NCBI GenBank assembly: GCA_910577185.1
Contig: CAJTLR010000103.1
Coordinates: 1-9,128, forward strand
Source: an uncultured Acetatifactor sp.
GTDB taxonomy: Bacteria > Bacillota > Clostridia > Lachnospirales > Lachnospiraceae
Length of the DNA: 9,128 bases
Direction: 5' to 3'
Part shown: piece by piece, positions 1-6,013 of the stretch
Layout: every line of letters starts with the position of its first letter
Position numbering within the stretch: position 1 is the stretch's first letter
The notes under the pieces: generated by a model
The model's input: only the letters and a program-made list of their open reading frames with translations
The model's database searches: none
What the model was told of the DNA's origin: nothing
Translations under genes and position numbers: made by a program

Positions 1-314
1 ATGACGGTCACACGGGAACCGATACGGAGCACGAAAGTTTCCAGCGGCTTTTGGCCGATGTGATGAGCGGGAAAATCAACTGCGTTGTGGTGAAAGCCCT
101 CTCCCGTTTTGCCCGGAATTACAGTGACGCTGGCAGTCTGATTGATAACCTTTTCGTGCAAATGGGCGTCCGGTTTATCAGTTTGGCAGAGGGCGTGGAC
201 AGCTACTGAAACCCGGATAGCGTGAACAGTGTCATTGTGCCGATAACAAATGTGATGAACTACCAGTATTGTTATCAGACCTCAAAGAAAATCCGGCAGG
301 TTTTTGATTATAAA
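1..314 (+). pseudogene. Large serine recombinase fragment, interrupted by in-frame stop
   Basis: Reading from base 3 (bases 1-2 finish a codon begun outside the window), the frame encodes the middle of the catalytic domain of a large serine recombinase of the conjugative/mobilisable-element type. The motif VVVKALSRFARNYSDAG is the conserved helix carrying the catalytic arginines; it is followed by MGVRFISLAEGVDSY and later by NVMNYQYCYQTSKKIRQVFDYK. A TGA at 207-209 interrupts the frame between SY and NPDS, where relatives read through. Homology stops at about 314, just after FDYK, where intact proteins continue for several hundred residues. The frame then runs as unrelated sequence to a TAA at 375-377. 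The catalytic serine and the N-terminus would lie left of the window. With a nonsense codon and no C-terminal DNA-binding region this is a dead fragment, probably the edge of a decayed mobile element. Family assignment is confident. Confidence 0.85.
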
Positions 315-367
315 TCTTTCTCGCAGACCATTTTCGGAAATATCAGTCCAGGGACTATCCCAAAGTC

Positions 368-384
368 TGTGTGTTAATCACACA
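368..384 (-). terminator. Short hairpin over the stop codon of the radical SAM gene
   Basis: TGTGTG (368-373) and CACACA (379-384) form a perfect 6-bp inverted repeat around a 5-nt loop, overlapping the amrS stop codon at 378-380. No run of T follows in the minus direction, so it is at best a weak terminator or mRNA 3'-end structure. It lies exactly at the junction with the recombinase remnant. Confidence 0.2.
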
Positions 385-1223
385 TTCCCAAGATGAACCT
401 TTGTCAGATACCGTCCTGCAGCCTCTGCCAGTTGGCGCAGCTTTTTGATCTCTGTCGGTTTACGGTCAAGCAAATGATATTGTGGGAAAAATCGTGTGAT
501 ATGAAGCGGGATTTCCGGACTGAGATCCGCAATCCACCGGGCTTCCTCCTCCATTTCTTCCGGACTGTCGTTTTCTCCGGGTACAATAAGGGTGGTAAGT
601 TCCACATGACAGCTTGTCACAGCCCTTGCAATGAAAGTTTTCACCGTGTTTAAATCACCCCCCAGCATTCGGTAATAGTCCCCCCGAAAACCCTTCAGGT
701 CAATGTTCATGGCATCCATCAGAGGCAGCAGTTCCCCCAGAATTTCCGGAGCGGCGGTGCCGTTGGTCACCAGGACATTGGCCATACCGTTTTCTTTCAC
801 AAGCCTGGCCGTGTCGCGGACATATTCCCAACCCACAAGAGGTTCGTTGTAGGTGTAGGCAATGCCGATGTTTCCGGCGTGCTCCCGTTCCTTCCACTCC
901 AGCGCCAAATCCGCCAGGCGTTCGGGCGGCACATACATGCTGTGGGTGTCCTCTTTGTCTCCCTCCCTGGCCATGGAAATTTCGTGGTTCTGGCAGAAAG
1001 GGCAGCGCAGGTTGCAGCCGTAGCTTCCCACGGACAAAATCAGGCTTCCCGGGCAGAAGTGTTTCAGGGGCTTTTTCTCAATGGGGTCTAAAGCAAGGGA
1101 AGTAATCCGGCCATAATTGGAGCATACAATCTTTCCGTTTTCATTTTTTCTGGCTCCGCAGAGTCCGGTCTGCCCGGGGGACAGCGTACAGCGGTGCATG
1201 CATACCTGACAAGTGGTTTTCAT
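378..1223 (-). CDS. amrS: AmmeMemoRadiSam system radical SAM enzyme
   Basis: This 281-aa protein is a cytoplasmic radical SAM enzyme of the AmmeMemoRadiSam type, related to pyruvate formate-lyase activating enzymes. The CxxxCxxC motif (C70, C74, C77 in GSYGCNLRCPFCQNHE) would bind the [4Fe-4S] cluster that cleaves S-adenosylmethionine. A second N-terminal cysteine group (C5, C8, C12, C22, ending GQTGLCGAR) is typical of this subfamily. AYTYNEPL (122-129), VTNGT (152-156) and MNIDLKGF (172-179) match conserved barrel segments. The ATG is preceded by AAAGGGA about 8 nt upstream. It follows the Memo/AMMECR1 fusion gene in the same direction after a 126-bp gap, so the two probably form one operon. 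The protein ends at HLGNV, without the further C-terminal segment with a Cys pair that I recall in longer family members. Substrate and product are not known to me. Confidence 0.9.
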   Translation of the reverse strand: MKTTCQVCMHRCTLSPGQTGLCGARKNENGKIVCSNYGRITSLALDPIEKKPLKHFCPGSLILSVGSYGCNLRCPFCQNHEISMAREGDKEDTHSMYVPPERLADLALEWKEREHAGNIGIAYTYNEPLVGWEYVRDTARLVKENGMANVLVTNGTAAPEILGELLPLMDAMNIDLKGFRGDYYRMLGGDLNTVKTFIARAVTSCHVELTTLIVPGENDSPEEMEEEARWIADLSPEIPLHITRFFPQYHLLDRKPTEIKKLRQLAEAAGRYLTKVHLGNV

Positions 1224-1349
1224 AGATTTCGTCCCTTTCCTTCCGTTTCAGGGGTCGTTTTTTCCTATGCGGAATTCTTCTTTTGATATTGTCTTTTGAT
1301 GATTTTCTCTCGTTTGCAGCTCTTTTTTCCTTGTGGGTTTCCCGGTTTT
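1224..1349 (-). other. Intergenic gap within the amr operon
   Basis: This 126-bp spacer lies between the stop of the fusion gene and the start of the radical SAM gene. It is purine-rich on the transcribed strand, with no convincing ORF, promoter or terminator. A short GGG-AAA-CCC hairpin near the upstream end and the ribosome binding site near 1232-1240 are all that can be seen. The gap is long for a tightly coupled operon but has nothing to stop transcription. Confidence 0.5.
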
Positions 1350-2753
1350 CTAATAATGCCGCACTACCTCAAACCGCTCCAGCTCCACGGTTTCGTGCTC
1401 TTTGATGCCTGCTTTCTGTTTTGCGATGGCGATTTGCTGTTCTACGGTGTCCACACCTTCCAGGTTGGGCAGCAACAGTCCCCGGCGGCTGCCTTTTGTC
1501 ACGATAACGCCGTATCGTTCCACATCCAGTTCCCTTGGGGAGGATATCCGCTCCGTATCTCCCAGAACGTCCACGCTGATGGTGAGCCGCTGCGCCTCCC
1601 ATTGTTCCACGGGAGGGAATCTGGGGTCTTCGGAGCAGGCGCTGACGGCGTTGCAGATGATTTCTTCCGCAAGAGAATTCCGCACGGCCCGGATGGTGCC
1701 GATGCAGCCCCGGAGCTTTCCGTCCTCCTTCAGGGACACAAAGGCGCCTGCCCTGCGGCTGTACAGTTCTTCCGGCAGCCCCTCCGGCACGGAAGGCCGC
1801 TTTCCGGTGCACAGATAGGTCTCAATGGTGTGCCGGGCAAGTTTCACATAATCGTCCTCTTTTTCCTGCTGTATGCGGAGCCGCTCTTTCTCCCGGGCCT
1901 CAAACTGCTCCAGGAAATTTCGGTTTTCCTCCCTGGAAGGCAACTCGTCCGTTTTCCGGGCATGATAGGTGCATACGCCGTATCCCACGCCGAAGGGCCC
2001 TTCATAGGAGAGCCGCTGCACTTCCGGCCTGATTCCGTCAAAGGCTCCTGCCAGTATGGTGAAGGAGCGGTGGCCGCATTCCGCGGCGGTTTCGCAGAAG
2101 TCTTCCGGAAATTCCAAAAGTTCCCCGAAAGCGCCCCGTCCCATAACGTCCATGATTCTGGCATCGTATTCCGGTCCCTCCTTCCGGTATCCGTAAGGCC
2201 CGTCTTCTTTCAGGCGATGGGACAGGTCCCCGCTGGCGATGATAACGGTTTTTCTGCCAAGGATTTCCGAAACCTCACGGATGCATTGACCCAGGCGGTA
2301 ATGAGCGGTAAGGGGAAATCCGGACAAACCGATACGCACCAGACTATATTCCGTATAATATTGATTCACAAAATACAAGGGAACCATGGTGCCATGGTCC
2401 AGTTTTTTCTCCCGTTCCCCCAGTGTACCGGCATGAAGATTGCGTGACCCGGCCAGACCGCCCAGGTATGTGACGAATTCCGTATCATAGGAAACTTCCA
2501 GGCATACCTGCTTTGCGCCGAACTGCCCGAAATCACCCCTGGCGTTTCTGCCGGGAGAAATGTGAAAGTAGTCCGCATACATGGTCTGATGGGGCGACAG
2601 CAGCACGATGGTGTCCGGACGGAGAGCGGCAATCTCCCTGGCTGCCTGCTGGCAGGCCTGGGTGGTATTGTGAATTTTCTGTTCTTCCCCCTTGCCGATT
2701 TCCGGTATGATCAGCGGCGGGTGGGGGAGCATAAAGCCTGCAAGAATGCCCAT
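1350..2753 (-). CDS. amrAB: Fused Memo-like (AmrB) and AMMECR1 (AmrA) protein
   Basis: This 467-aa protein joins two conserved domains. Residues 1-265 are a Memo/LigB-like (class III extradiol dioxygenase fold) domain. Candidate metal or active-site residues are H11 in MLPHPP, H55 in LLSPHQ, H120 in LDHG, D176/H179 in ASGDLSHR and H228 in CGHRS. Residues 270-300 are a charged, probably helical linker. Residues 301-467 are an AMMECR1 domain with its signature LRGCIGTI (347-354), followed by DPRFPPV and a C-terminal LLLPNLEGVDT segment. The chosen ATG has AAGGA 10 nt upstream. Human MEMO1 and AMMECR1 are homologues of the two halves; bacterial versions recur beside a radical SAM gene, as here. 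Fusing both partners implies a 1:1 complex acting with AmrS, but the chemistry is not known to me. Domain calls are firm; the combined symbol is descriptive. Confidence 0.92.
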   Translation of the reverse strand: MGILAGFMLPHPPLIIPEIGKGEEQKIHNTTQACQQAAREIAALRPDTIVLLSPHQTMYADYFHISPGRNARGDFGQFGAKQVCLEVSYDTEFVTYLGGLAGSRNLHAGTLGEREKKLDHGTMVPLYFVNQYYTEYSLVRIGLSGFPLTAHYRLGQCIREVSEILGRKTVIIASGDLSHRLKEDGPYGYRKEGPEYDARIMDVMGRGAFGELLEFPEDFCETAAECGHRSFTILAGAFDGIRPEVQRLSYEGPFGVGYGVCTYHARKTDELPSREENRNFLEQFEAREKERLRIQQEKEDDYVKLARHTIETYLCTGKRPSVPEGLPEELYSRRAGAFVSLKEDGKLRGCIGTIRAVRNSLAEEIICNAVSACSEDPRFPPVEQWEAQRLTISVDVLGDTERISSPRELDVERYGVIVTKGSRRGLLLPNLEGVDTVEQQIAIAKQKAGIKEHETVELERFEVVRHY

Positions 2754-2874
2754 AAATGATAAATCCTTTCTGTTTTTTCATTCTGTTTTCTGTTGTATTC
2801 TGTATTTCGTTCCATTTTATACGAAAAACAGTGCTGTTCTGTATTTGCGGGGAGTTTACGTAACTTCTGGCTCC

Positions 2875-2903
2875 ATTATACTACAGTTTATTTCTGTGGG
2901 AAA
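2875..2903 (-). promoter_or_regulatory. Possible amr operon promoter
   Basis: On the minus strand a perfect TATAAT lies at 2880-2875, with a 17-bp spacer to TTTCCC at 2903-2898. The -10 is ideal but the -35 is poor. It would give a leader of about 115 nt containing the TTCTGT repeats before the amrAB ribosome binding site. Other promoters in this AT-rich stretch cannot be excluded. Confidence 0.35.
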
Positions 2904-3121
2904 TCTGTTTTTTATAAAAATAGTATATCATTTAGTATTTCATTTAATGCTATTTCATTCATCTCTGTTTATTTCCTTTTTCTCTCTTCGGGGAACAGAT
3001 TTATCCGCTCCTGTCAAATGCTGCGGAACGTTAAATTTACACGATTCAATTTACTGCTTTCTGAGGATGAAGATCTGAATTCCTATGGGAATGAAATGAC
3101 TTTATAGCAACAGCGGGTTGC

Positions 3122-3150
3122 TTGTACTTTCATAATATTTATGACATAAT
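3122..3150 (+). promoter_or_regulatory. Promoter of the XRE/zinc-ribbon gene
   Basis: TTGTAC (3122-3127), a 17-bp spacer and CATAAT (3145-3150) form a reasonable SigA-type promoter. The TGA just before CATAAT supplies an extended -10 (TGn). Transcription would begin near 3157, giving a leader of about 45 nt that ends in the AGGAGG ribosome binding site at 3188-3193. Confidence 0.6.
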
Positions 3151-3201
3151 CTCTATAAGCTTTTTTTACCTGGCCATATTTATTAACAGGAGGTTCACAA
3201 T

Positions 3202-3651
3202 ATGGAAACAAGGGATGTCATACTTGAGCTTCGGACAAAAAACGGATTATCTCAAGATGAACTTGCAGAAAAAATGTATGTTACCCGTCAGGCAGTATCC
3301 CGTTGGGAAAACGGCGAAACCGTTCCAAACACGGAAACTCTGAAACTGCTGTCGAAGCTGTTCGACGTTTCAATCAATACCCTTTTAGGTTCTCCCCGAA
3401 AGCTGATCTGTCAGTGCTGCGGCATGCCCATGGATGATTCTGCAGTCAGTAAAGAGACTGACGGCTCATTCAACGAAGAGTACTGTAAGTGGTGCTATGT
3501 CGATGGAAAATTTGTTTACACAAGTCTTGAAGAATTAACGGATTTCCTTGTTGGGCATATGTCAAATGATAACTGGCCTCCGGAGCAGGCACGAGCCTAT
3601 TTCGAAGCCCAGCTGCCAGGGCTCAGTCATTGGCGGCAGCCGAAGAAATGA
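3202..3651 (+). CDS. XRE-family HTH regulator with C-terminal zinc ribbon
   Basis: This 149-aa protein has an N-terminal XRE/Cro-type helix-turn-helix (about residues 5-62). GLSQDELAEKMYVTRQAVSRWENG is the typical HTH core, followed by FDVSINTLLG. The C-terminal half begins with CQCCGMPM (C70, C72, C73) and continues to YCKWCYVDGKF (C95, C98), the pattern of the putative zinc-ribbon family that often stands alone. The ATG has a perfect AGGAGG 8 nt upstream. It is probably a DNA-binding repressor whose ribbon binds zinc structurally or acts as a metal/redox sensor; that role is inference. The gene is monocistronic and convergent with the AraC-type gene at 3833-4750, and its own upstream region is shared divergently with the amr operon. 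A target gene is not evident. Confidence 0.85.
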   Translation: METRDVILELRTKNGLSQDELAEKMYVTRQAVSRWENGETVPNTETLKLLSKLFDVSINTLLGSPRKLICQCCGMPMDDSAVSKETDGSFNEEYCKWCYVDGKFVYTSLEELTDFLVGHMSNDNWPPEQARAYFEAQLPGLSHWRQPKK

Positions 3652-3679
3652 GGTATGCCTGAAAGGCGAGCATATGAAG

Positions 3680-3709
3680 ACGGCCGTCTCTCCAGGCAAA
3701 GACGGCCGT
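3680..3709. repeat. 10-bp GC-rich inverted repeat between convergent genes
   Basis: ACGGCCGTCT (3680-3689) and AGACGGCCGT (3700-3709) are perfect inverted repeats around a 10-nt loop. They lie 29 bp past the XRE gene stop and in the gap to the convergent AraC-type gene. The stem is strong and could terminate or stabilise the XRE transcript. The plus-strand sequence after it (AAAATTCATTCTG) is not a real U-tract, so it is not a textbook intrinsic terminator. The rest of the gap, 3710-3832, shows nothing notable apart from a 5-bp CCTTG/CAAGG hairpin near 3770. Confidence 0.5.
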
Positions 3710-3832
3710 AAAATTCATTCTGTCTGCGTTACGCTGAGTCCTTGATATTAAGGTTACTGCTGATGCCTTGCTTCACAAGGTATTCTGTCTGTTTTTTCCT
3801 GCCCCGTACAAAACGGAACCGGCTTCTCAGAA

Positions 3833-4750
3833 TCAGGACTTCCGTCTTATGGGACGAAGTACCTGATACCCCAGCACCTCCGGATAATGCCGCTGGTAAC
3901 AGGGGCATGCCTCCTCATTCCACATGTACCTCCCGCTCTGGAACTCCTTTTCAATATCGTAATTCCAGGCAAGCTTCTCCACTTTTCCCATGACTTCACC
4001 GTTGTCCTTCAGATAGTCGAATGCAGGATGGAAGAATACCAGATAATAACTGGCGGGAATATCCCGTATCTCGAACCCCTCCGGAACAGGACCTGCGTAA
4101 TCTGCAGGCATTCCGACGCCGTAAAAATATCTGAGCTCACCGTTTACCCGTTTCCAGCCTGCCGTGTGGCCAGTGACAATAATGTCACTGACATGGTTCA
4201 TGCTGTCTACGATTCCACAGACAGAATCGCAGTCATGCCTCTGCCAGAATTCTCCGTAATTTGCTGCGGATTCATCCCAGATCCCCATGTATTTGTGGGC
4301 CGGAATAAATTCGACCTTCACATTTGCTTCTGTTAAAATCATACTGCTCATGCTTTGTTCTCCTTTCATCGCCTGATAGTGTTCAGGGAGATAGACAACC
4401 TGACGGATCGGCAGGGGAATGGGAATCGGTTTTCTCCGATAGGACGCCGGTGTACACCCGAACGCCGCCGAGAAAGCCCTCGTCAGGGCTTCCTGCGAAG
4501 AATAGCCGTATCTGACCGCAATGTCCAGAATGCGCTCGTCCGAGTCCCGAAGGGCCAGGGCTGCCAGCGCCAGCTGTCTGGCTGCAATATAGCTTTTGAT
4601 CGTTCTCCCCGTGACTCTATGGAACTGTGCCGAACAGTAGAAAGGGGAATATCCGATATGCTCCGATATCTGCATTAAAGTGGGAGCGTCACAGATATGC
4701 GCTTCAATCCAGTCGATTATTCTCTGGGTCGTCTCATTCCACTCGTACAT
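3833..4750 (-). CDS. AraC-family HTH regulator with GyrI-like effector-binding domain
   Basis: The protein is 305 aa from the preferred ATG at 4750, which has AGGAAAGG 9 nt upstream. An upstream in-frame ATG at 4786 would add 12 residues but has a poorer ribosome binding site. Residues 1-108 are a two-HTH AraC domain (LMQISEHIGYSPFYCSAQFHRVTG, then ILDIAVRYGYSSQEALTRAFSAAFGCTPASYR), placed at the N-terminus as in the Rob/SoxS-like architecture. Residues 135-300 are a GyrI-like/effector-binding domain (VEFIPAHKYMGIWDE, YFYGVGMP, GFEIRDIPASYYLVFFHP). The second domain presumably binds a small, perhaps cationic or hydrophobic ligand and tunes DNA binding; ligand and targets are unknown. The gene appears monocistronic. 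A strong internal ribosome binding site precedes M134. Confidence 0.88.
   Translation of the reverse strand: MYEWNETTQRIIDWIEAHICDAPTLMQISEHIGYSPFYCSAQFHRVTGRTIKSYIAARQLALAALALRDSDERILDIAVRYGYSSQEALTRAFSAAFGCTPASYRRKPIPIPLPIRQVVYLPEHYQAMKGEQSMSSMILTEANVKVEFIPAHKYMGIWDESAANYGEFWQRHDCDSVCGIVDSMNHVSDIIVTGHTAGWKRVNGELRYFYGVGMPADYAGPVPEGFEIRDIPASYYLVFFHPAFDYLKDNGEVMGKVEKLAWNYDIEKEFQSGRYMWNEEACPCYQRHYPEVLGYQVLRPIRRKS
4349..4366 (-). promoter_or_regulatory. Internal ribosome binding site and start inside the AraC/GyrI gene
   Basis: On the minus strand AAAGGAG (4366-4360), an 8-nt spacer and ATG (4351-4349) form a near-ideal translation start in frame within the AraC-type gene. Starting here would yield a 172-aa product containing only the GyrI-like domain. 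It could be chance, a relic of two once-separate genes, or a working second start. Confidence 0.4.
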
Positions 4751-4881
4751 GGCAGCCTGCCTTTCCTGAGAATGCTTTCCTTCCATTGGAACGCTCTTCT
4801 TCCATTGAAAAGAAAATCCGATGCTTTGCCTTTTGTGTCCCTGTAAAAATCAGGATAGCACAAAAAAGGAGGGAAGTTTTG

Positions 4882-4953
4882 ATGTCAGTTGTATTATTGC
4901 GGTTAAAATTTCTTTTTTTCCTTTATGATTCAGGAAGCGACAAAATTTTTTAA
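4882..4953 (+). CDS. 23-codon ORF behind a strong ribosome binding site
   Basis: AGGAGGG at 4867-4873 with an 8-nt spacer precedes an ATG at 4882, but the frame stops after 23 codons (MSVVLLRLKFLFFLYDSGSD...). The first half is hydrophobic and basic, so it could be a small membrane peptide. It might equally be the head of a gene cut off where the AT-rich MerR segment begins. No clear promoter was found. I do not recognise it. Confidence 0.25.
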   Translation: MSVVLLRLKFLFFLYDSGSDKIF

Positions 4954-4958
4954 TATAA

Positions 4959-5807
4959 TTATTTGAATGCCGGACTATGTCCCAAACTTACTTTAGTGAT
5001 TCCGACAATCAATATCCCAATAAGCGCAACTGTATCTACAAGTAATACAGCAACTACACTTTTTATCAATCCATATATAAACATTATAGAAAATACCTCT
5101 ACTGACAGCGCAATAAAACATAAATAGTTTGACAAGTATTCTGTAATCAGTTCTCCGTGGACATAGTTCATTAAAAATCTCACATAGATAACTGGTCTTA
5201 ACAAAATACGGATACAGATACAGGCTAATGGATATGCAAAAATGAATTTCTTATCTACAACCGAAGTTACGATTCCTTTGTCCCATTGAACAGGAATCTC
5301 AGATGGCAATTTCGCATATGATAATATTCCGACCATAAAACACAATAATGTAATAATTACCCATGTAATTAGGCTGCCCCAAATATACAAGAAGCTAACT
5401 GAATCCAGGTTGAAAACAGGTTTATTATCATTCCAATAAGTTTCCAGATCTGCTACATATTTCTCAATCTGTAATTCGTCAAAACTGATATTTCCAGATT
5501 CAAGCATTCTTTCACACATGACTTTTGCCTGATTTAAACCCTCTATTTGTGTCTGGATTGTCGTAGTTTGTTTTTTTATAATTTCTGCCAATGGCACTTT
5601 ACCAGATATGATATTACGGATATCTTCAATGGAAATTTCCAGTGTCCGCAAATAAGCAATTTTTTTAATGTTATCAACATCTTTTTCAGAATAATCTCTA
5701 TATCCGTTTTTATCATTTCGTGACGGTTCTATAAGTTTTTCTTTTTCATAAAAACGTATATTGGAACGTGTCAAACCGGTCTGTTCCTCAACCTCTTTTA
5801 TCGTCAT
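4959..5807 (-). CDS. MerR-family regulator with C-terminal membrane domain
   Basis: The protein is 282 aa from the ATG at 5807, which has GGAGG 7 nt upstream; the longer open frame to 5921 lacks conservation and runs through the promoter. Residues 1-70 are a MerR winged HTH (TIKEVEEQTGLTRSNIRFYEKEKLI, then NGYRDYSEKDVDNIKKIAYLRTL). Residues 75-103 look like the usual dimerisation helix. The C-terminal half is hydrophobic with about four membrane segments (roughly 139-163, 188-207, 224-247, 249-271). Between the first two, LPSEIPVQWDKG resembles the DUF1648 motif seen in SdpI-like membrane proteins. It would be a membrane-tethered regulator sensing an envelope-related signal; the signal is not known. 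Codon use is much more AT-rich than in the amr and 7.1-8.6 kb genes, suggesting separate acquisition. Confidence 0.85.
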   Translation of the reverse strand: MTIKEVEEQTGLTRSNIRFYEKEKLIEPSRNDKNGYRDYSEKDVDNIKKIAYLRTLEISIEDIRNIISGKVPLAEIIKKQTTTIQTQIEGLNQAKVMCERMLESGNISFDELQIEKYVADLETYWNDNKPVFNLDSVSFLYIWGSLITWVIITLLCFMVGILSYAKLPSEIPVQWDKGIVTSVVDKKFIFAYPLACICIRILLRPVIYVRFLMNYVHGELITEYLSNYLCFIALSVEVFSIMFIYGLIKSVVAVLLVDTVALIGILIVGITKVSLGHSPAFK

Positions 5808-5845
5808 GTCGTATCCTCCGATTACAAAATTATTATTTTCTTTGA

Positions 5846-5876
5846 AATATAAGGTATCAACAAGGTTTACAGTCAA
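5846..5876 (-). promoter_or_regulatory. MerR gene promoter with 19-bp spacer
   Basis: On the minus strand TTGACT (5876-5871) and TATATT (5851-5846) are separated by 19 bp; TTATAT one base earlier would give 18. Long 19-20 bp spacers are the hallmark of promoters activated by MerR regulators through DNA distortion. The spacer contains the direct repeat AAGGT-N6-AAGGT on the plus strand (5852-5867), a possible binding element. Transcription would start near 5839, about 30 nt before the GTG/ATG region. Confidence 0.6.
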
Positions 5877-5907
5877 GCTATTTTTCAATAAACATAATAA
5901 CAATATC

Positions 5908-6013
5908 CTCAGAAAAACCATCTGCCTATTTCTGCAGGCGTCAGACTTATACCCCCTTGTCCGTTTCGGCAGATACTATAATCAATATTAGAAAATGTTT
6001 TTCTCCCAAAATC
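5908..6013 (-). other. Junction sequence after the antitoxin remnant
   Basis: Past the antitoxin homology the frame runs on for 35 codons (DFGRKTFSNIDY and onward) into the MerR upstream region. This looks like read-through of unrelated DNA. It contains a CTGCC/GGCAG inverted pair (about 5926-5930 and 5970-5974) around a long loop, with a smaller GCCT/AGGC hairpin inside. The segment probably marks the break where the toxin gene was lost. Confidence 0.35.

Larger units (their letters stand above)
2754..3201. other. AT-rich intergenic region between divergent amr operon and XRE gene
   Basis: These 448 bp separate two divergently transcribed units. I see no protein-coding signal: open frames here are low-complexity F/S/I/L-rich translations without a fitting ribosome binding site. 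The left part holds the amr leader, with five TTCTGT copies (2768-2773, 2781-2786, 2788-2793, 2798-2803, 2837-2842). Two of these extend to the 10-bp direct repeat TTCTGTATTT (2798-2807 and 2837-2846). An AACAG-TG-CTGTT dyad lies at 2827-2838. A TATAAT box on the minus strand at 2880-2875 could serve the amr operon. The right end carries the XRE-gene promoter. The middle, 2905-3115, shows nothing I can name. Confidence 0.6.

Noticed and set aside
1296..2447. 383-codon plus-strand open frame
   Set aside because: It is the antisense shadow of the Memo/AMMECR1 fusion gene; the translation is Phe/Pro/His/Gly-rich with no domain, and the opposite strand encodes clear conserved motifs.
2827..2838. 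SOS (LexA) box upstream of the amr operon
   Set aside because: The AACAG-TG-CTGTT dyad does not match the Gram-positive GAAC-N4-GTTC consensus.
2692..3107. Overlapping 104-128 codon plus-strand frames in the AT-rich gap
   Set aside because: They are low-complexity Phe/Ser/Leu/Ile-rich translations without suitable ribosome binding sites, one of which begins inside amrAB; best explained as chance in T-rich DNA.
3674..3745. 23-codon ORF (MKTAVSPGKDGRK...) overlapping the GC-rich inverted repeat
   Set aside because: The upstream ribosome binding site is poor and the codons coincide with the hairpin, so the frame is better explained by the repeat.
4787..4881. SigA promoter for the AraC/GyrI gene on the minus strand
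   Set aside because: A TGCTATCCT extended -10-like element is present near 4860 but no matching -35 exists at 16-19 bp; too weak to list as a feature.
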